Assembly: GCA_035578905.1 (NCBI GenBank)
Contig: JAQJVL010000005.1
Coordinates: 248,001 to 312,000 of the forward strand
Direction: 5' to 3'
Length of the DNA stretch: 64,000 nt
Source of the DNA: Stictocephala bisonia
Taxonomy: Eukaryota > Arthropoda > Insecta > Hemiptera > Membracidae
Numbering within the stretch: position 1 is the stretch's first letter; each line of letters opens with the position of its first letter. Below, one piece after another: positions 1 through 13,158 of this stretch. A model generated the notes under the pieces. It worked only from the letters and a program-made list of their open reading frames with translations, had not been told where the DNA came from and did no database searches. The position numbers and the translations under genes were made by a program.

Positions 1-982
1 GTCCAGCTCATATCATCTCTGTCTTACCCAAGTCAGATACTTACTGACTACTATACCTCCTCAACAACAATGGTCCAGCTCGTATCATCACTGTCCTACC
101 CAAGTTAGATACCGACTGACTACTATACCTCCTCAAGAACAATGGTCCAGCTCGTACCATCTATGTCCCACCCAAGTCAGATACCTACTGACTACTATAC
201 CTCCTCAAGAACAATGGTCCAGCTCGTATCATCTCTGTCCTACCCAAGTCAGATACCTACTGACTGCTATACCTCCTCAAGAACAATGGTCCATCTCGGA
301 TCATCTCTGTCCTACCCAAGTCAGATACCTACTGACTACTATACCTCCTCAAGAACAATGGTCCAGCTCGTATCATATCTGTCCTAACCAAGTCAGATAC
401 CTACTGACTACTATACTTACTCAACAACAATGGTCCAGCTCGTAACATCTCTGTCCTACCCAAGTTAGATACCTACTGACTACTATACCTCCTCAACAAC
501 AATGGTCCAGCTCGTATCATCTCTGTCCTACCTAAGTCAGATACCTACTGACTACTATACCTCCTCAACAACAATGGTCCAGCTCGTATCATCTCTGTCC
601 TACCCAAGTCAGATACCTACTGACTACTATACCTCCTCAACAACAATGGTCCAGCTCATATCATCTCTGTCCTACCCAAGTCAGATACCTACTGACTACT
701 ATACCTCCTCAAGAACAATGGTCCAGCTCGTATCATCTCTGTCCTACCCAAGTCAGATACCTACTGACTACTATACCTCCTCAAGAACAATGGTCCAGCT
801 CGTATCATCTCTGTCCTACCCAAGTCAGATACCTACTGACTACTATACCTCCTCAAGAACAATGGTCCAGCTCGTATCATCTCTGTCCTACCCAAGTCAG
901 ATACCTACTGACTACTATACCTCCTCAAGAACAATGGTCCAGCTCGTATCATCTCTGTCCTACCCAAGTCAGATACCTACTG
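1..982. repeat. 72-bp minisatellite, about 13.6 units, truncated by window start
   Basis: Units begin at 1, 73, 145, 217 and every 72 bases to 937. The array ends abruptly at 982, mid-unit, in AT-rich DNA. Units are well over 90% identical, differing at a few sites such as tcaaCaac/tcaaGaac. On the plus strand each unit encodes 24 residues beginning MVQLVSSLSYPSQ, but units near 105, 384 and 465 carry in-frame stops, so the open frames come from a unit length divisible by 3. The true left edge lies outside the window. Confidence 0.97.
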
Positions 983-1584
983 TCCGTTTCAAAAGTATAG
1001 TCCGTTAAGTTTATAACAATGCTGTTAATTAAGGAAAATACAAATTAGAGTTCCATAGTTATTTTCCTCATTTAATATTGGGTCTAATGGTTCAAGTAAA
1101 AAATTTTCTGATTTTAATTATGTTTTTTATAACGTGAATAACAGGTTTTTAACAGTTTCTCGGTCATGGCTATTTTTATAAATTAATTTTTCAAAAACCA
1201 CTTAACCAAGCTTAACCAAATCGTAACACATGATGGATAGGGATGTTTTCTTCATTACGTGTTAGTTTCAGAATTTTTTTAACCATATAAAAAGTTCTTG
1301 TTAATTTACCAAAACTTGTTTTATTAGAGAACTAGATAAAATATTATGATTCTAAATCCTTTGTAATTCTTAAAATACACTATGAAGTACTTAAATATTT
1401 TGCCATTTCAAAATTGCACCTAATTCGTTTTAATTTTTTTAGTACACATACACCTCTGTCCATAGTATCCCAGCGCATAACACTTTATTTTCAGCTATAT
1501 CGTTTGTTATTAACTCTGAAAAAGGGGCCAATTCAATTCATTATTAATCATTAAATGACTATTTTCGCAATGAAATTTTATTGG
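983..1584. other. AT-rich spacer, nothing recognised
   Basis: Low-complexity AT-rich sequence with T and A runs. I see no open frame of note, RNA gene or terminal repeat between the 72-bp array and the dispersed element that follows. Confidence 0.6.
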
Positions 1585-2283
1585 TAACTAGCAAAGTACC
1601 CGTCCTTCGTACGGGGTTTACGTTGATTTATATTGTGCGTATTGCATTCAGTAATACAAATCATGAATTAAATAAATTAACTCTAGGTTTTTTATATGAT
1701 TTTTAGTAGCCTATGATCATGTTTATAAAAAAGAAAGTTTTATAAAACAGACTTTCAAACAATAGTTAAAGCTTTGTTTCCCTTTGTGAAAATGTGTATG
1801 TTAATTCCGCTTGAAACAGGTGAGCACAAAAGTGCGTTGTGGTTAGGTGTGGTACGGTACTATGTAAGTTTTCTTCAGAACTATGTAATGAAATGAAATG
1901 AAAAACGTCTTTATTTAATCAGGTGAAGTTGGGACCAAAAAGTCCCTACTACCACTTAACCTGAAAGTTGTTTGTTCATTCCAACAACTGAAAAATGAAA
2001 CTATTATAAAAATTGTAAAATTGTTATTGCCATAGAGTTTTCGTTGATACTTCTTAGAGCCCCTTGGGCGGTGCCCTGATCGAATTTCTAAATAAAGATA
2101 GACTATGTGTTAACCAGAGACCCTAAGAACGTCCGTGCAAATTTTCAGCTGAATGGGTCCAGTAGTTTTTGCGTGATTGTGAAACACACAGACAGCCAAC
2201 GTTAGATTTTTATATAATAGTAAGAGTAATATAGTAGGAATCTGTATTTTTAACAAATAAATTTTCAAAAAAAAAAAAAAAAA
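1585..2283 (+). mobile_element. degenerate dispersed retroelement-like fragment(s) with A-tail
   Basis: The left part has a short hairpin at about 1600-1616 (CCCGT, then a 7-base loop, then ACGGG). The right part (about 2100-2230) has the style of the 3' end of many insect RTE/CR1-type LINEs and related SINEs: a stretch like ctgaatgggtccagtag, then repeated acacacagacag, then a TA-rich tail. A17 follows at about 2267-2283. A segment at 1885-1975 (tgaaatgaaaaacgtcttta) resembles one at 7975-8020, suggesting a second family inserted within. There is no coding capacity. The family assignment comes from general resemblance only. Confidence 0.5.
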
Positions 2284-2719
2284 GTGCAGTCGGAGTTTCT
2301 GAACAGGTCTTATTTAAGAATTAATAATTGCACAGGAATAGATAAATGAATTGGCACTTGAGTAATATGCACCGGAAGCGTTTAAGTTAACTGTGGTAAA
2401 TGGCGTCGACGATAAAATACAGTTAGCTCTCTTAAATTACCTATGATAAGACAGTTATGCAAAAACGAGCAGTTCGCTCAGGCAAGTAGAACAATGCTAT
2501 CACTCCTCAACAACGAGGTAGTCTCAACACCGCAAAGTCAACTCCGTCAAATTGAATGAAACTACGTATTGTTGCATTGTTTATTTTACATAAGATTTGA
2601 CGAAAATAACAATAAATGTTGTTCAGTGTTAACAAATAAAATTAATCAAAATTTAGAAAGCTCGCAGTTTCGTAAACAGGTCGTTAGATTGCTTACAAAA
2701 CGATGCGACTTTATTGACC
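2284..2719. other. spacer, nothing recognised
   Basis: Unique-looking AT-rich sequence between the A-tract and the 80-bp array. I see no gene, RNA or repeat structure. Confidence 0.5.
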
Positions 2720-4745
2720 TGAAATAACAACCATACTTTGTAACAGCAACCATCATGTTGTGATTGGCACTCATGTACAACTCTGTATTTATATGAAATA
2801 ACAATAACAACCATACTTTGTAACAGCAACCATCATGTTGTGATTGGCACTCATGTACAACTCTGTATTTATATGAAATAACAAGAACAACAATACTTTG
2901 TAACAGCAACGATCATGTTGTGATTGGCACTCATGTACAACTCTGTATTTATATGAAATAACAATAACAACGATACTTTGTAACAGCAACCACCATGTTG
3001 TGATTGGCACTCATGTACAACTCTGTATTTATATGAAATAACAATAACAATCATACTTTGTAACAGCAACCATCATGTTGTGATTGGCACTCATGTACAA
3101 CTCTGTATTTATATGAAATAACAATAACAACCATACTTTGTAACAGCAACCATCATTTTGTACAGAGCACTCATGTACAACTCTGTATTTGTATGATATA
3201 ACAATAACAACCATACTTTGTAACAGCAACCATCATGTTGTGATTGGCACTCATGTACAACTCTGTATTTATATGAAATAACAATAACAACCATACTTTG
3301 TAACAGCAACCATCATGTTGTGATTGGCACACATGTACAACTCTGTATTTATATGAAATAACAATAACAACCATACTTTGTAACAGCAACCATCATGTTG
3401 TGATTGGCACTCATGTACAACTCTGTATTTATATGAAATAACAATAACAACCATACTTTGTAACAGCAACCATCATGTTGTGATTGGCACTCATGTACAA
3501 CTCTGTATTTATATGAAATAACAATAACAACCATACTTTGTAACAGCAACCATCATGTTGTGATTGGCACTCATGTACATCTCTGTATTTATATGAAATA
3601 ACAATAACAACCATACTTTGTACTAGCAACCATCATGTTGTGATTGGCACTCACGTACAACTATGTATTTATATGAAATAACAATAACAACCATACTTTG
3701 TAACAGCAACAATCATGTTGTGATTGGCACTCATGTACAACTATGTATTTATATGAAATAACAATAACAACCATACTTTGTAACAGCAACCATCATGTTG
3801 TGATTGGCACTCATGTACAACTCTGTATTTATATGAAATAACAATAACAACCATACTTTGTAACAGCAACGACCATGTTGTGATTGGCACTAATGTACAA
3901 CTCTGTATTTATATGAAATAACAATAACAACCATACTTTGTAACAGCAACCATCATGTTGTGATTGGCACTCATGTACAACACTGTATTTATATGAAATA
4001 ACAATAACAACCATACTTTGTAACAGCAACCGTCATGTTGTGATTGGCACTCATGTACAACTCTGTATTTATATGAAATAACAATAACAACCTTACTTTG
4101 TAACAGCAACCATCATATTGTGATTGGCGCTCATGTACAACACTGTATTTATATGAAATAACAATAACAACCATACTTTGTAACAGCAACAATCATTTTG
4201 TACAGAGCACTCATGTACAACTCTGTATTTGTATGAAATAACAATAACAACCATACTTTGTAACAGCAACCATCATTATGTACAGAGCACTCATGTACAA
4301 CTCTGTATTTATATGAAATAACAATAACAACCATACATTGTAACAGAATTCATCATGTTGTGATTGGCACTCATGTACAACTCTGTATTTGTTATGAAAT
4401 AACAATAACAACCATACTTTGTAACAGCAACCATCATTTTGTACAGAGCACTCATGTACAACTCTGTATTTGTATGAAATAACAATAACAACCATACTTT
4501 GTAACAGCAACCGTCATGTTGTGATTGGCACTCATGTACAACTCTGTATTTGTTATGAAATAACAATAACAACCATACTTTGTAACAGCAACCATCATTT
4601 TGTACAGAGCACTCATGTACAACTCTGTATTTGTATGAAATAACAATAACAACCATACTTTGTAACAGCAACCATCATTATGTACAGAGCACTCATGTAC
4701 AACTCTGTATTTGTATGAAATAACAATAACAACCATACTTTGTAA
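2720..4745. repeat. 80-bp minisatellite, about 25 units
   Basis: Each unit contains catactttgtaacagcaacc, then catcatgttgtgattggcac, then an AACAATAACAA-rich end. Spacing is exactly 80 bp from about 2730 to 4390. Several later units are 81 bp because of an added T (tttgTtatgaaa). A variant block replaces gttgtgattggcac with ttgtacagagcac (or a near form) in units near 3155, 4195, 4275, 4435, 4595 and 4680. From about 4190 the variant and standard types partly alternate, a local higher-order pattern. Minus-strand frames of 60-120 residues are repeat products. The array runs directly into the next one. Confidence 0.97.
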
Positions 4746-6902
4746 AAATAAATAAAACAAATTTAGTGATACTGTGTGGAACATAGTTACTGGTATGGAG
4801 CATTTCAAATAAAGCATATTTAGTGATACTGTGTGGGAAGTACAAGTGTGGAACATAGTTACTGGTATGGAGTATTTCAAACAAAGCATATTTAGTGATA
4901 CTGTGTGGGAAGTACATGTGTGGAACATAGTTACTGGTATGGAGTATTTCAAATAAAGCATATTTAGTGAAACTGTGTGGGAAGTACATGTGTGGAACAT
5001 AGTTACTGGTATGGAGTATTTCAAATAAAACATATTTAGTGATAGTGTGTGAAGTACATGTGTGGAACATAGTTACTGGTGTGGAGTATTTCAAATAAAG
5101 CATATTTAGTGATACTGTGTGGGAAGTACATGTGTGGAACATAGTTACTGGTGTGGAGTATTTCAAATAAAGCTTATTTAGTGATACTGTGTGGGAAGTA
5201 CATGTGTGGAACTTAGTTACTGGTATGGAGTATTTCAAATAAAGCTTATTTAGTGATACAGTTTGGAACATAGTTACTGGTATGGAGCATTTCAAATAAA
5301 GCATATTTAGTGATACTGTGTGGGAAGTACAAGTGTGGAACATAGTTACTGATATTGAGCATTTCAAATAAAGCATATTTAGTGATACTGTGTGGGAAGT
5401 ACATGTGTGGAACATAGTTACTGGTGTGGAGTATTTCAAATAAAGCTTATTTAGTGATACTGTGTGGGAAGTACATGTGTGGAACTTAATTACTGGTATG
5501 GAGTATTTCAAATAAAGCTTATTTAGTGATACAGTTTGGAACATAGTTACTGGTATGGAGCATTTCAAATAAAGCATATTTAGTGATACTGTGTGGGAAG
5601 TACAAGTGTGGAACATAGTTACTGATATTGAGCATTTCAAATAAAGCATATTTAGTGATACTGTGTGGGAAGTACATGTGTGGAACATAGTTACTGGTAT
5701 GGAGTATTTCAAATAAAACATATTTAGTGATAGTGTGTGAAGTACATGTGTGGAACATAGTTACTGGTGTGGAGTATTTCAAATAAAGCATATTTAGTGA
5801 TACTGTGTGGGAAGTACATGTGTGGAACATAGTTACTGGTGTGGAGTATTTCAAATAAAGCATATTTAGTGATACTGTGTGGGAAGTACATGTGTTGAAC
5901 ATAGTTACTGGTGTGGAGAATTTCAAATAAAGCATATTTAGTGATACTGTGTGTGAAGTACAAGTGTGGAACATAGTTACTGGTGTGGAGTATTTCAAAT
6001 AAAGCATATTTAGTGATACTGTGTGGGAAGTACATGTGTGGAACATAGTTACTGGTGTGGAGTATTTCAAATAAAGCATATTTCGTGATACTGTGTGTGA
6101 AGTACATGTGTGGAACATAGTTACTGGTATGGAGTATTTCAAATAAAGCATATTTAGTGATACTGTGTGGGAAGTACATGTGTGGAACATAGTTACTGGT
6201 ATGGAGCATTTCAAATAAAGCATATTTAGTGATACTGTGTGTGAAGTACATGTGTGGAACATAGTTACTGATATGGAGCATTTCAAATAAAGCATATTTA
6301 GTGATACTGTGTGGGAAGTACATGTGTGGAACATAGTTACTGGTATGGAGCATTTCAAATAAAGTATATTTAGTGATACTGAGTGGGAAGTACATGTGTG
6401 GAACATAGTTACTGGTATGGAGTATTTCAAATAAAACATATTTCGTGATACTGAGTGGGAAGTACATAGTTACTGGTATGGAGTATTTCAAATAAAACAT
6501 ATTTCGAGATACTGTGTGGGAAGTACATGTGTGGAACATAGTTACTGATATGGAGCATTTCAAATAAAGCATATTTAGTGATACTGTGTGGGAAGTACAT
6601 GTGTGGAACATAGTTACTGGTATGGAGTATTTCAAATAAAACATATTTCGAGATACTGTGTGTGAAGTACATGTGTGGAACATAGTTACTGGTATGGAGT
6701 ATTTCAAATAAAACATATTTCGAGATACTGTGTGGGAAGTACATGTGTGGAACATAGTTACTGGTGTGGAGTATTTCAAATAAAACATATTTCGAGATAC
6801 TGTGTGGGAAGTACATGTGTGGAACATAGTTACTGGTATGGAGTATTTCAAATAAAACATATTTCGTAATACTGTTTGGGAATTACATGTGTGGAACATA
6901 AT
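4746..6902. repeat. 72-bp minisatellite, about 30 units, some of 57 bp
   Basis: The typical unit is actgtgtgggaagtacatgt, then gtggaacatagttactggta, then a part containing AAATAAAGCATATTT. A short form lacks 15 bp (actgtgtggaacatag or acagtttggaacatag). Because 72 and 57 are both multiples of 3, the minus strand stays open for up to 394 codons as 24-residue repeats starting MLYLKYSIPVTMFHTC. A multi-unit block marked by acagtttggaacatag recurs at 5258 and 5531, about 273 bp apart (57 + 3 x 72). There is no spacer from the 80-bp array on the left. Confidence 0.96.
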
Positions 6903-8254
6903 CCACAACTTTATGTAACTGAAAATACGACCTTATTTACGCTGGCGATAAGATTTCCTTGTGTGGCATTGAAGTTGTTTAGCGAATGTCTGTGTAGGAA
7001 CAGCGTTCATACCGCAATCAAATTGGTACATTTTAAGATTTGCCCCTTAAATAATGCTCGCCTTTGCATTGTTGCTGGTGTGTGTCCTTCTGTTACATGT
7101 AGTCTAATCTAGTCAATTGGCTATTACCCTAGCTAATTAGCTAGCTAATTGCGAAATTTCTAGAGTAAGCTTTGGGTTGTATTTGTCCATGTATTTTTTT
7201 TTTATCAGGTGACTCTTTTGGATTTTTCGTCTCTTTAAACATCTACATTTTAATTATTAAGAAGTTAATTTAGTTATGTATTGATTATTTGATTCTTTTC
7301 TCTTCGTGATTTTAAAATATTTTATTGTGTTTGTAGGTGAGTACCTTCTCGATATGTAAGCAGAAATATTTGGGAATTGGTAAGGCAATAGTTATGTTGT
7401 TTTAATTTATTAATTTGTATCAATTAACCTACTAACATCCTCGAACTGTTACATACTTAAAATTAACGATCGTTGTAATTACATCATTATTTTGTAATAT
7501 TACTAATAAATTTGGTGACAGTGCTACTGTTCAGGATGTTTTGAGTTGACTATAACTACATTGATTCCCTGACCATACATCAGTCATTAAAAGGCACGTA
7601 ACAGATTTCTAAATTGTACATTTCAATACGACTTAAATGCACATGTACATTAATATCATGTAATGGAACAAATTTGGGGTTAAGGTGAACACTAAATAAA
7701 TCTTTCATTGCTTTATTCGTTCATCCAGAAATTATTATAAACCCTTTTTCGGATTCGATCAGTTCAGTCAATGACAAATCCTTCAAACAAAATTTACATA
7801 TGCAGTTTCATTAATTGTAATTGTAGTACGCTGTAAAAATGTGACATGAAAATTACTTAGACCTACCTGTCTGTTAAATTATTGAGAAAAAAAAAATATA
7901 TATATATTACTAACTAAACACAAAAACTACAGTGATTTACTAAAGTCATATCAAAATATAAAACGTAAAGGTCAATGAAATGAAACCAGTCTTTATTTAC
8001 GTGGTAAAGTTATGACTAATTAGTTATCTCATCCACGATTGAGTAATATTTGAACCATAACAAAATAACGAACAAGTGTTACCAGAAAGATAACTCGATT
8101 AATAGTGAAATTAATCCATAAAATTAGTTGTAATAATATTACGTCACTGTTATGGGTTCGCCGACTACATGCAGATATTCTGAGTGTTTAAAATATTTTA
8201 TAGTATCTATATTGGAGTAGCTGCATATACATATTCTATCTGTAGATAACATAA

Positions 8255-8260
<6 letters not shown>
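6903..8260. other. AT-rich spacer with a flank segment shared with 10.92 kb
   Basis: No gene recognised. At 6912-6955 the sequence (core ttacgctggcgataagat) resembles 10921-10965 (core ttacgttggtgataagat); both lie just right of tandem arrays. A small palindromic patch at 7127-7151 is built of TAGCTAATT elements. A 78-residue plus-strand frame at 6876-7112 starts inside the array and has no recognisable domain. The tgaaatgaaaccagtcttta segment near 7978 resembles 1885-1975. Confidence 0.5.

Positions 8261-8304
<44 letters not shown>
8261..8304. repeat. (TA)22 microsatellite
   Basis: Uninterrupted TA dinucleotide repeat of 44 bp in AT-rich DNA. Confidence 0.98.
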
Positions 8305-8307
<3 letters not shown>

Positions 8308-8728
8308 CTTTATAGTAAAACTTATGGTATTTTAGTCATTTAAAACACGAAGAGTGTTCACCCCCAACAAGTGAAGATGAAACTCCCACAAGGAATACGC
8401 CGAAAGGAAGCTATCCCCTGAATGGTGGCTGGCTGAGATATATTGTAATCCTAAAGACTTTCCTCGCCAAGTGAACATTAGTACGCGAGGAGAGAATTCA
8501 GTTATTTCCAACATCCATTATACCGTATATCACGAAACATAAACCAATTTCATGTAACATCTCCGAAAAAGCGACCAGAAAGTTAAAAATGTAGCTAAAT
8601 ACAAACAATTTGTTAAATCAAAGTATACCGGACAAAAATAAGATATTTAGCCTATAAAAATGGGACAGTAAAGCGCAAAATCTACTAAAACACATAAACT
8701 TCCGTTTATTCACTTACTACGGATCAGA
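8305..8728. other. AT-rich spacer, nothing recognised
   Basis: Contains a 60-codon minus-strand frame (8332-8514) with no recognisable domain. Nothing else is supported. Confidence 0.5.
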
Positions 8729-8731
8729 TTA

Positions 8732-9150
8732 GAGTCTGCAGAGGCTGTCGGCCATGTTGGTTTTAGTCCTGTAAGAACAATGTTACTTTCGAACCAGACA
8801 TACGAACACTTTTATCTAAATTATATGGTTATTTGTAAATTTATATTTTCAAAACAAATTGCATTTGATCAAGAATGAAATTTCGCGTTGGAATTGCTTT
8901 GCAAATTCCTACTTAGATTTATAGAAAACAATATAAATAACATTTAGTTTGAAGTTTTATTTTCACATATTTTCCAAAACTAGGCGTAGCCCTATTTCAA
9001 ATTATTAAAAGCAAACCCGATGTACGATATGATAAGTTTTAAAATGACACCCCATACACAATTTTGGTCAATAAATTACCAAAAAAATATTGATTAGCAA
9101 ATTGTTCTAATGGGATTAAAACTAACTTGGCCGACAGCCTCTGCAGACTC
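8732..9150. mobile_element. PIF/Harbinger-like (Tourist-type) MITE, 419 bp
   Basis: The 50-bp terminal inverted repeats at 8732-8781 and 9101-9150 match at 44 of 50 positions. Both begin GAGTCTGCAGAGGCTGTCGG read inward, with the first 20 bp identical. The element is flanked on both sides by TTA (8729-8731 and 9151-9153), a 3-bp target duplication typical of PIF/Harbinger elements. The interior is AT-rich with no open frame, so it is non-autonomous. The superfamily call rests on TSD length and sequence; TIR length and non-coding interior fit a MITE. Confidence 0.85.
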
Positions 9151-9153
9151 TTA

Positions 9154-9328
9154 AGTTATAAATATGATAACCTACAGGTCAATTCGTCCTTTACCATGAC
9201 TTCTTGACTGGCAGTGTGGCCGTACATAACGACGTGCATTCATCATGTACCAACAGACACATGATGGCTACTACCCAATAGTACAGTATATATCACAAAA
9301 ATTATTTCTATTTATATTAATTTGTTAC
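9154..9328. other. short spacer
   Basis: Unique sequence between the MITE and the 51-bp array. Nothing recognised. Confidence 0.5.
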
Positions 9329-10044
9329 ATTACAGCAGGGACCAAGTATTTTTTTTTGGTCAGTGATTGTAGTTAAGGATCATTACAGCAGGGACCAAGT
9401 ATTTGTTTGGTCAGTGATTGTAGTTAAGGATCATTACAGCAGGGACCAAGTATTTGTTTGGTCAGTGATTGTAGTTAAGGATCATTACAGCAGGGACCAA
9501 GTATTTGTTTGGTCAGTGATTGTAGTTAAGGATCATTACAGCAGGGACCAAGTATTTGTTTGATCAGTGATTGTAGTTAAGGATCATTACAGCAGGGACC
9601 AAGTATTTGTTTGGTCAGTGATTGTAGTTAAGGATCATTACAGCAGGGACCAAGTATTTGTTTGGTCAGTGATTGTAGTTAAGGATCATTACAGCAGGGA
9701 CCAAGTATTTGTTTGGTCAGTGATTGTAGTTAAGGATCATTACAGCAGGGACCAAGTATTTTTTTTAGTCAGTGATTGTAGTTAAGGATCATTACAGCAG
9801 GGACCAAGTATTTGTTTGGTCAGTGATTGTAGTTAAGGATCATTAAAGCAGGGACCAAGTATTTGTTTGGTCAGTGATTGTAGTTAAGGATCATTACAGC
9901 AGGGACCAAGTATTTGTTTGGTCAGTGATTGTAGTTAAGGATCATTACAGCAGGGACCAAGTATTTGTTTGGTCAGTGATTGTAGTTAAGGATCATTACA
10001 GCAGGGACCAAGTATTTGTTTGGTCAGTGATTGTAGTTAAGGAT
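9329..10044. repeat. 51-bp minisatellite, 14 units
   Basis: The unit is attacagcagggaccaagta, then tttgtttggtcagtgattgt, then agttaaggatc. It is nearly perfect. Two units (about 9350 and 9760) have a longer T run in place of tttgttt. 51 bp is 17 codons, so the plus strand reads as repeats of VIVVKDHYSRDQVFVWS, broken by stops where a run changes length or a TGG becomes TGA. No sign of a real gene. Confidence 0.97.
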
Positions 10045-10154
10045 ATGAGAACAAGGATACATTTTCAAGTTCGTTCAAGTTTAGTTTCTTACATTTAAAA
10101 TATCAAGATTTTCCTAAAAGAATCAATTTTGTATTTTTTTGTCACAGAGTACAT

Positions 10155-10815
10155 AACTTAGCGAATCAGCTGTTATTGATACGTTATTGGTGTGTTTAAC
10201 ACGATGGTTTGCTTTCATTTAACTTGGCGAATCAGCTGTGATTGATACGTTATTGGTGTGTTTAACACGATAGTTTGCTTTCATTTAACTTGGAGAATCA
10301 GCTGTGATTGATACGTTATCTGTGTGTTTAACACGATGGTTTGCTTTAATTTCACTTGGCGAATCAGCTGTGATTGATACGTTATTGGTGTGTTTAACAC
10401 GATGGTTTACTTTCATTTAACTTGGTGAATCAGCTGTTATTGATACGTTATTGGTGTGTTTAACACGATGGTTTGCTTTCATTTAAATTGGAGAATCAGC
10501 TGTGATTGATACGTTATTGGTGTGTTTAACACGATAGTTTACTTTCATTTAACTTGGCGAATCAGCTGTTATTGATACATTATTGGTGTGTTTAACACGA
10601 TGGTTTACTTTCATTTAACTTGGCGAATCAGCTGTTATTGATACGTTATTGGTGTGTTTAACACGATGGTTTAGTTTCATTTAACTTGGCGAATCAGCTG
10701 TTATTGATACGTTATTGATGTGTTTAACACGATGGTTTAGTTTCATTTAACTTGGCGAATCAGCTGTTATTGATACGTTATTGGTGTGTTTAATACAATG
10801 GTTTGCTTTCATTTA
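10155..10815. repeat. 66-bp minisatellite, 10 units
   Basis: The unit begins cttggcgaatcagctgttat and ends with a gctttcatttaa-like part. Variants include ggcgaat/ggagaat, gttatt/gtgatt and tttgctt/tttactt. Each unit holds a small dyad, GTGTT-T-AACAC. Edges are sharp. Confidence 0.96.
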
Positions 10816-11220
10816 TGAATAAATCGTGCTCTAATCGGTTTAGTAAATAGGTATTTAATGATAGGCTACTGTTACCAAGTAAAATGAGCACTGAAAGTAA
10901 ATATTTGGTTCATATGTCATTATGTAAGTAGAAATACAACATTTACGTTGGTGATAAGATTGAATGTCTGGTCTTGAAATGGTGTCTGTAGAAGTAGGAC
11001 AACGTCTTATCTTCCGCTATAGGTGCATACTAAGCATTAAATTTCATTATAGTAATTGTTTTAAATACTTTACTAAATGGAATTTACAATTAAAAATGGT
11101 TTGGTTCAAAAGGGCAGGGTTCAATTATAGAGAATTGCTGAATTAGTTGACTAGAAAAAAAGCTTCTTGTCACTGTAATTTTCGCCTAGTGTTATTTTAT
11201 TCTTCTAACATCAAGACAGA
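10816..11220. other. spacer including the array-flank-like segment
   Basis: 10921-10965 resembles 6912-6955. A 60-codon plus-strand frame (10964-11146) has no recognisable domain. Confidence 0.5.
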
Positions 11221-12866
11221 TTTGAATACCATGAAGATTGTTACATTGGTTCACATGTATTTAGTTGAATACTATGAGTATTGTCACATAGAATCACGTG
11301 TTCTATGCTGAATTTTATGAGGACTGTCCTATTGGCTCACATATGTAGTTGAATACAGTGGGGATGGTCACATTGGGCCACATGTTAGTTGAATACCATT
11401 AGTATTGTCACATAGGGTCACATATATTTAGTCGAATACTATGATGATTGTTACATAGGGTCACAAATGTTTATTCGAGTACCATGATGATTGTCACATA
11501 GAGTCACATATATATTTAGTCGAACACCATGTTGATTGTCACATAGAGTCACATATATATTTAGTCGAGTACCATGATGTTTGTCACAAAGGGTCACATG
11601 TTAGTTAGATACCACGGGTATTGTCATAAAGGGTCACATATATTTAATCGAGTAACATGATGATTATCACATAGGGTTACATATATTTAGTTGTATACAA
11701 TGAGTATTGTCATAAAGGGTCACATATATTTAGTCGGATAACATGATGATTATCACATAGGGTTACATATATTTAGTTGTATACAATGAGTATTGTCATA
11801 AAGGGTCACATATATTTAGTCGAGTAACATGATGATTATCACATAGGGTTACATATATTTAGTTGTATACAATGAGTATTGTCATAAAGGGTCACATATA
11901 TTTAATCGAGTAACATGATGATTATCACATAGGGTTACATATATTTAGTTGTATACAATGAGTATTGTCATAAAGGGTCACATATATTTAGTCGAGTAAC
12001 ATGATGATTATCACATAGGGTTACATATATTTAGTTGTATACAATGAGTATTGTCATAAAGGGTCACATATATTTAGTCGAGTAACATGATGATTATCAC
12101 ATAGGGTTACATATATTTAGTTGTATACAATGAGTATTGTCATAAAGGGTCACATATATTTAATCGAGTAACATGATGACTATCACATAGGGTTACATAT
12201 ATTTAGTTGTATACAATGAGTATTGTCATAAAGGGTCACATATATTTAGTCGAGTAACATGATGATTATCACAAAGGGTTACATATATTTAGTTGTATAC
12301 AATGAGTATTGTCATGAAGGGTCACATATATTTAGTCGAGTAACATGATGATTATCACATAGGGTTACATATATTTAGTTGTATACAATGAGTATTGTCA
12401 TAAAGGGTCACATATATTTAGTCGAGTAACATGATGATTATCACATAGGGTTACATATATTTAGTTGTATACAATGAGTATTGTCATAAAGGGTCACATA
12501 TATTTAGTCGAGTAACATGATGATTATCACATAGGGTTACATATATTTAGTTGTATACAATGAGTATTGTCATAAAGGGTCACATATATTTAGTCGAGTA
12601 ACATGATGATTTTCACATAGGGTTACATATATTTAGTTGTATACAATGAGTATTGTCATAAAGGGTCACATATATTTAATCGAGTAACATGATGACTATC
12701 ACATAGGGTTACATATATTTAGTTGTATACAATGAGTATTGTCATAAAGGGTCACATATATTTAGTCGAATACAATGATGATTGTCACATTCGGTCATAT
12801 TTTAGTTGGATATCACGAGTACTCACATAGGCTCGCATTTATCTGGTGAATATTATGAGGATTGTC
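11221..12866. repeat. 43-bp minisatellite with an 86-bp dimeric higher-order domain
   Basis: The left part (11221-11640) and right end (about 12770-12866) are diverged 43-bp monomers of the type gtcacatagggtcacatata. From 11657 to about 12775 the array is a regular 86-bp dimer: monomer one has atgatgattatcacataggg, monomer two has atacaatgagtattgtcata. The atgatgat marker occurs at 11657, 11743, 11829 and so on to 12689, about 13 dimers. Homogeneous dimers flanked by diverged monomers is standard satellite homogenisation by unequal exchange. Confidence 0.96.
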
Positions 12867-13158
12867 ACATGTTAGTTATAGTCTTAAGAGCCTTGGATCG
12901 AGGCACTATGAAGATATTATATATGAATTAATCTTCTACATTCAGAAAGTCTATTGTAAAATGTACAAAATATGGTTTAAGTTTAGAGAACCTCCGTCGG
13001 ATTACATTTTTTGTCGTACGTGATAATTTATTGAAAAAAAAATGTCCTTCAGTAATAAAATAATCTAACTAACGTATAGTGAAATGATGACAATATACTG
13101 TACTGTATATACAAAAAAATGCAATTATTGAGTTTTTATTATTTCTCTTTGCTTTTAT
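12867..13158. other. AT-rich spacer
   Basis: No recognisable feature between the 43/86-bp and 42-bp arrays. Confidence 0.5.

Noticed and set aside
4693..6908. 342- and 394-codon minus-strand frames as repetitive proteins
   Set aside because: 72- and 57-bp units keep the frame; Met starts occur in every unit. No non-repeat N- or C-terminal part.
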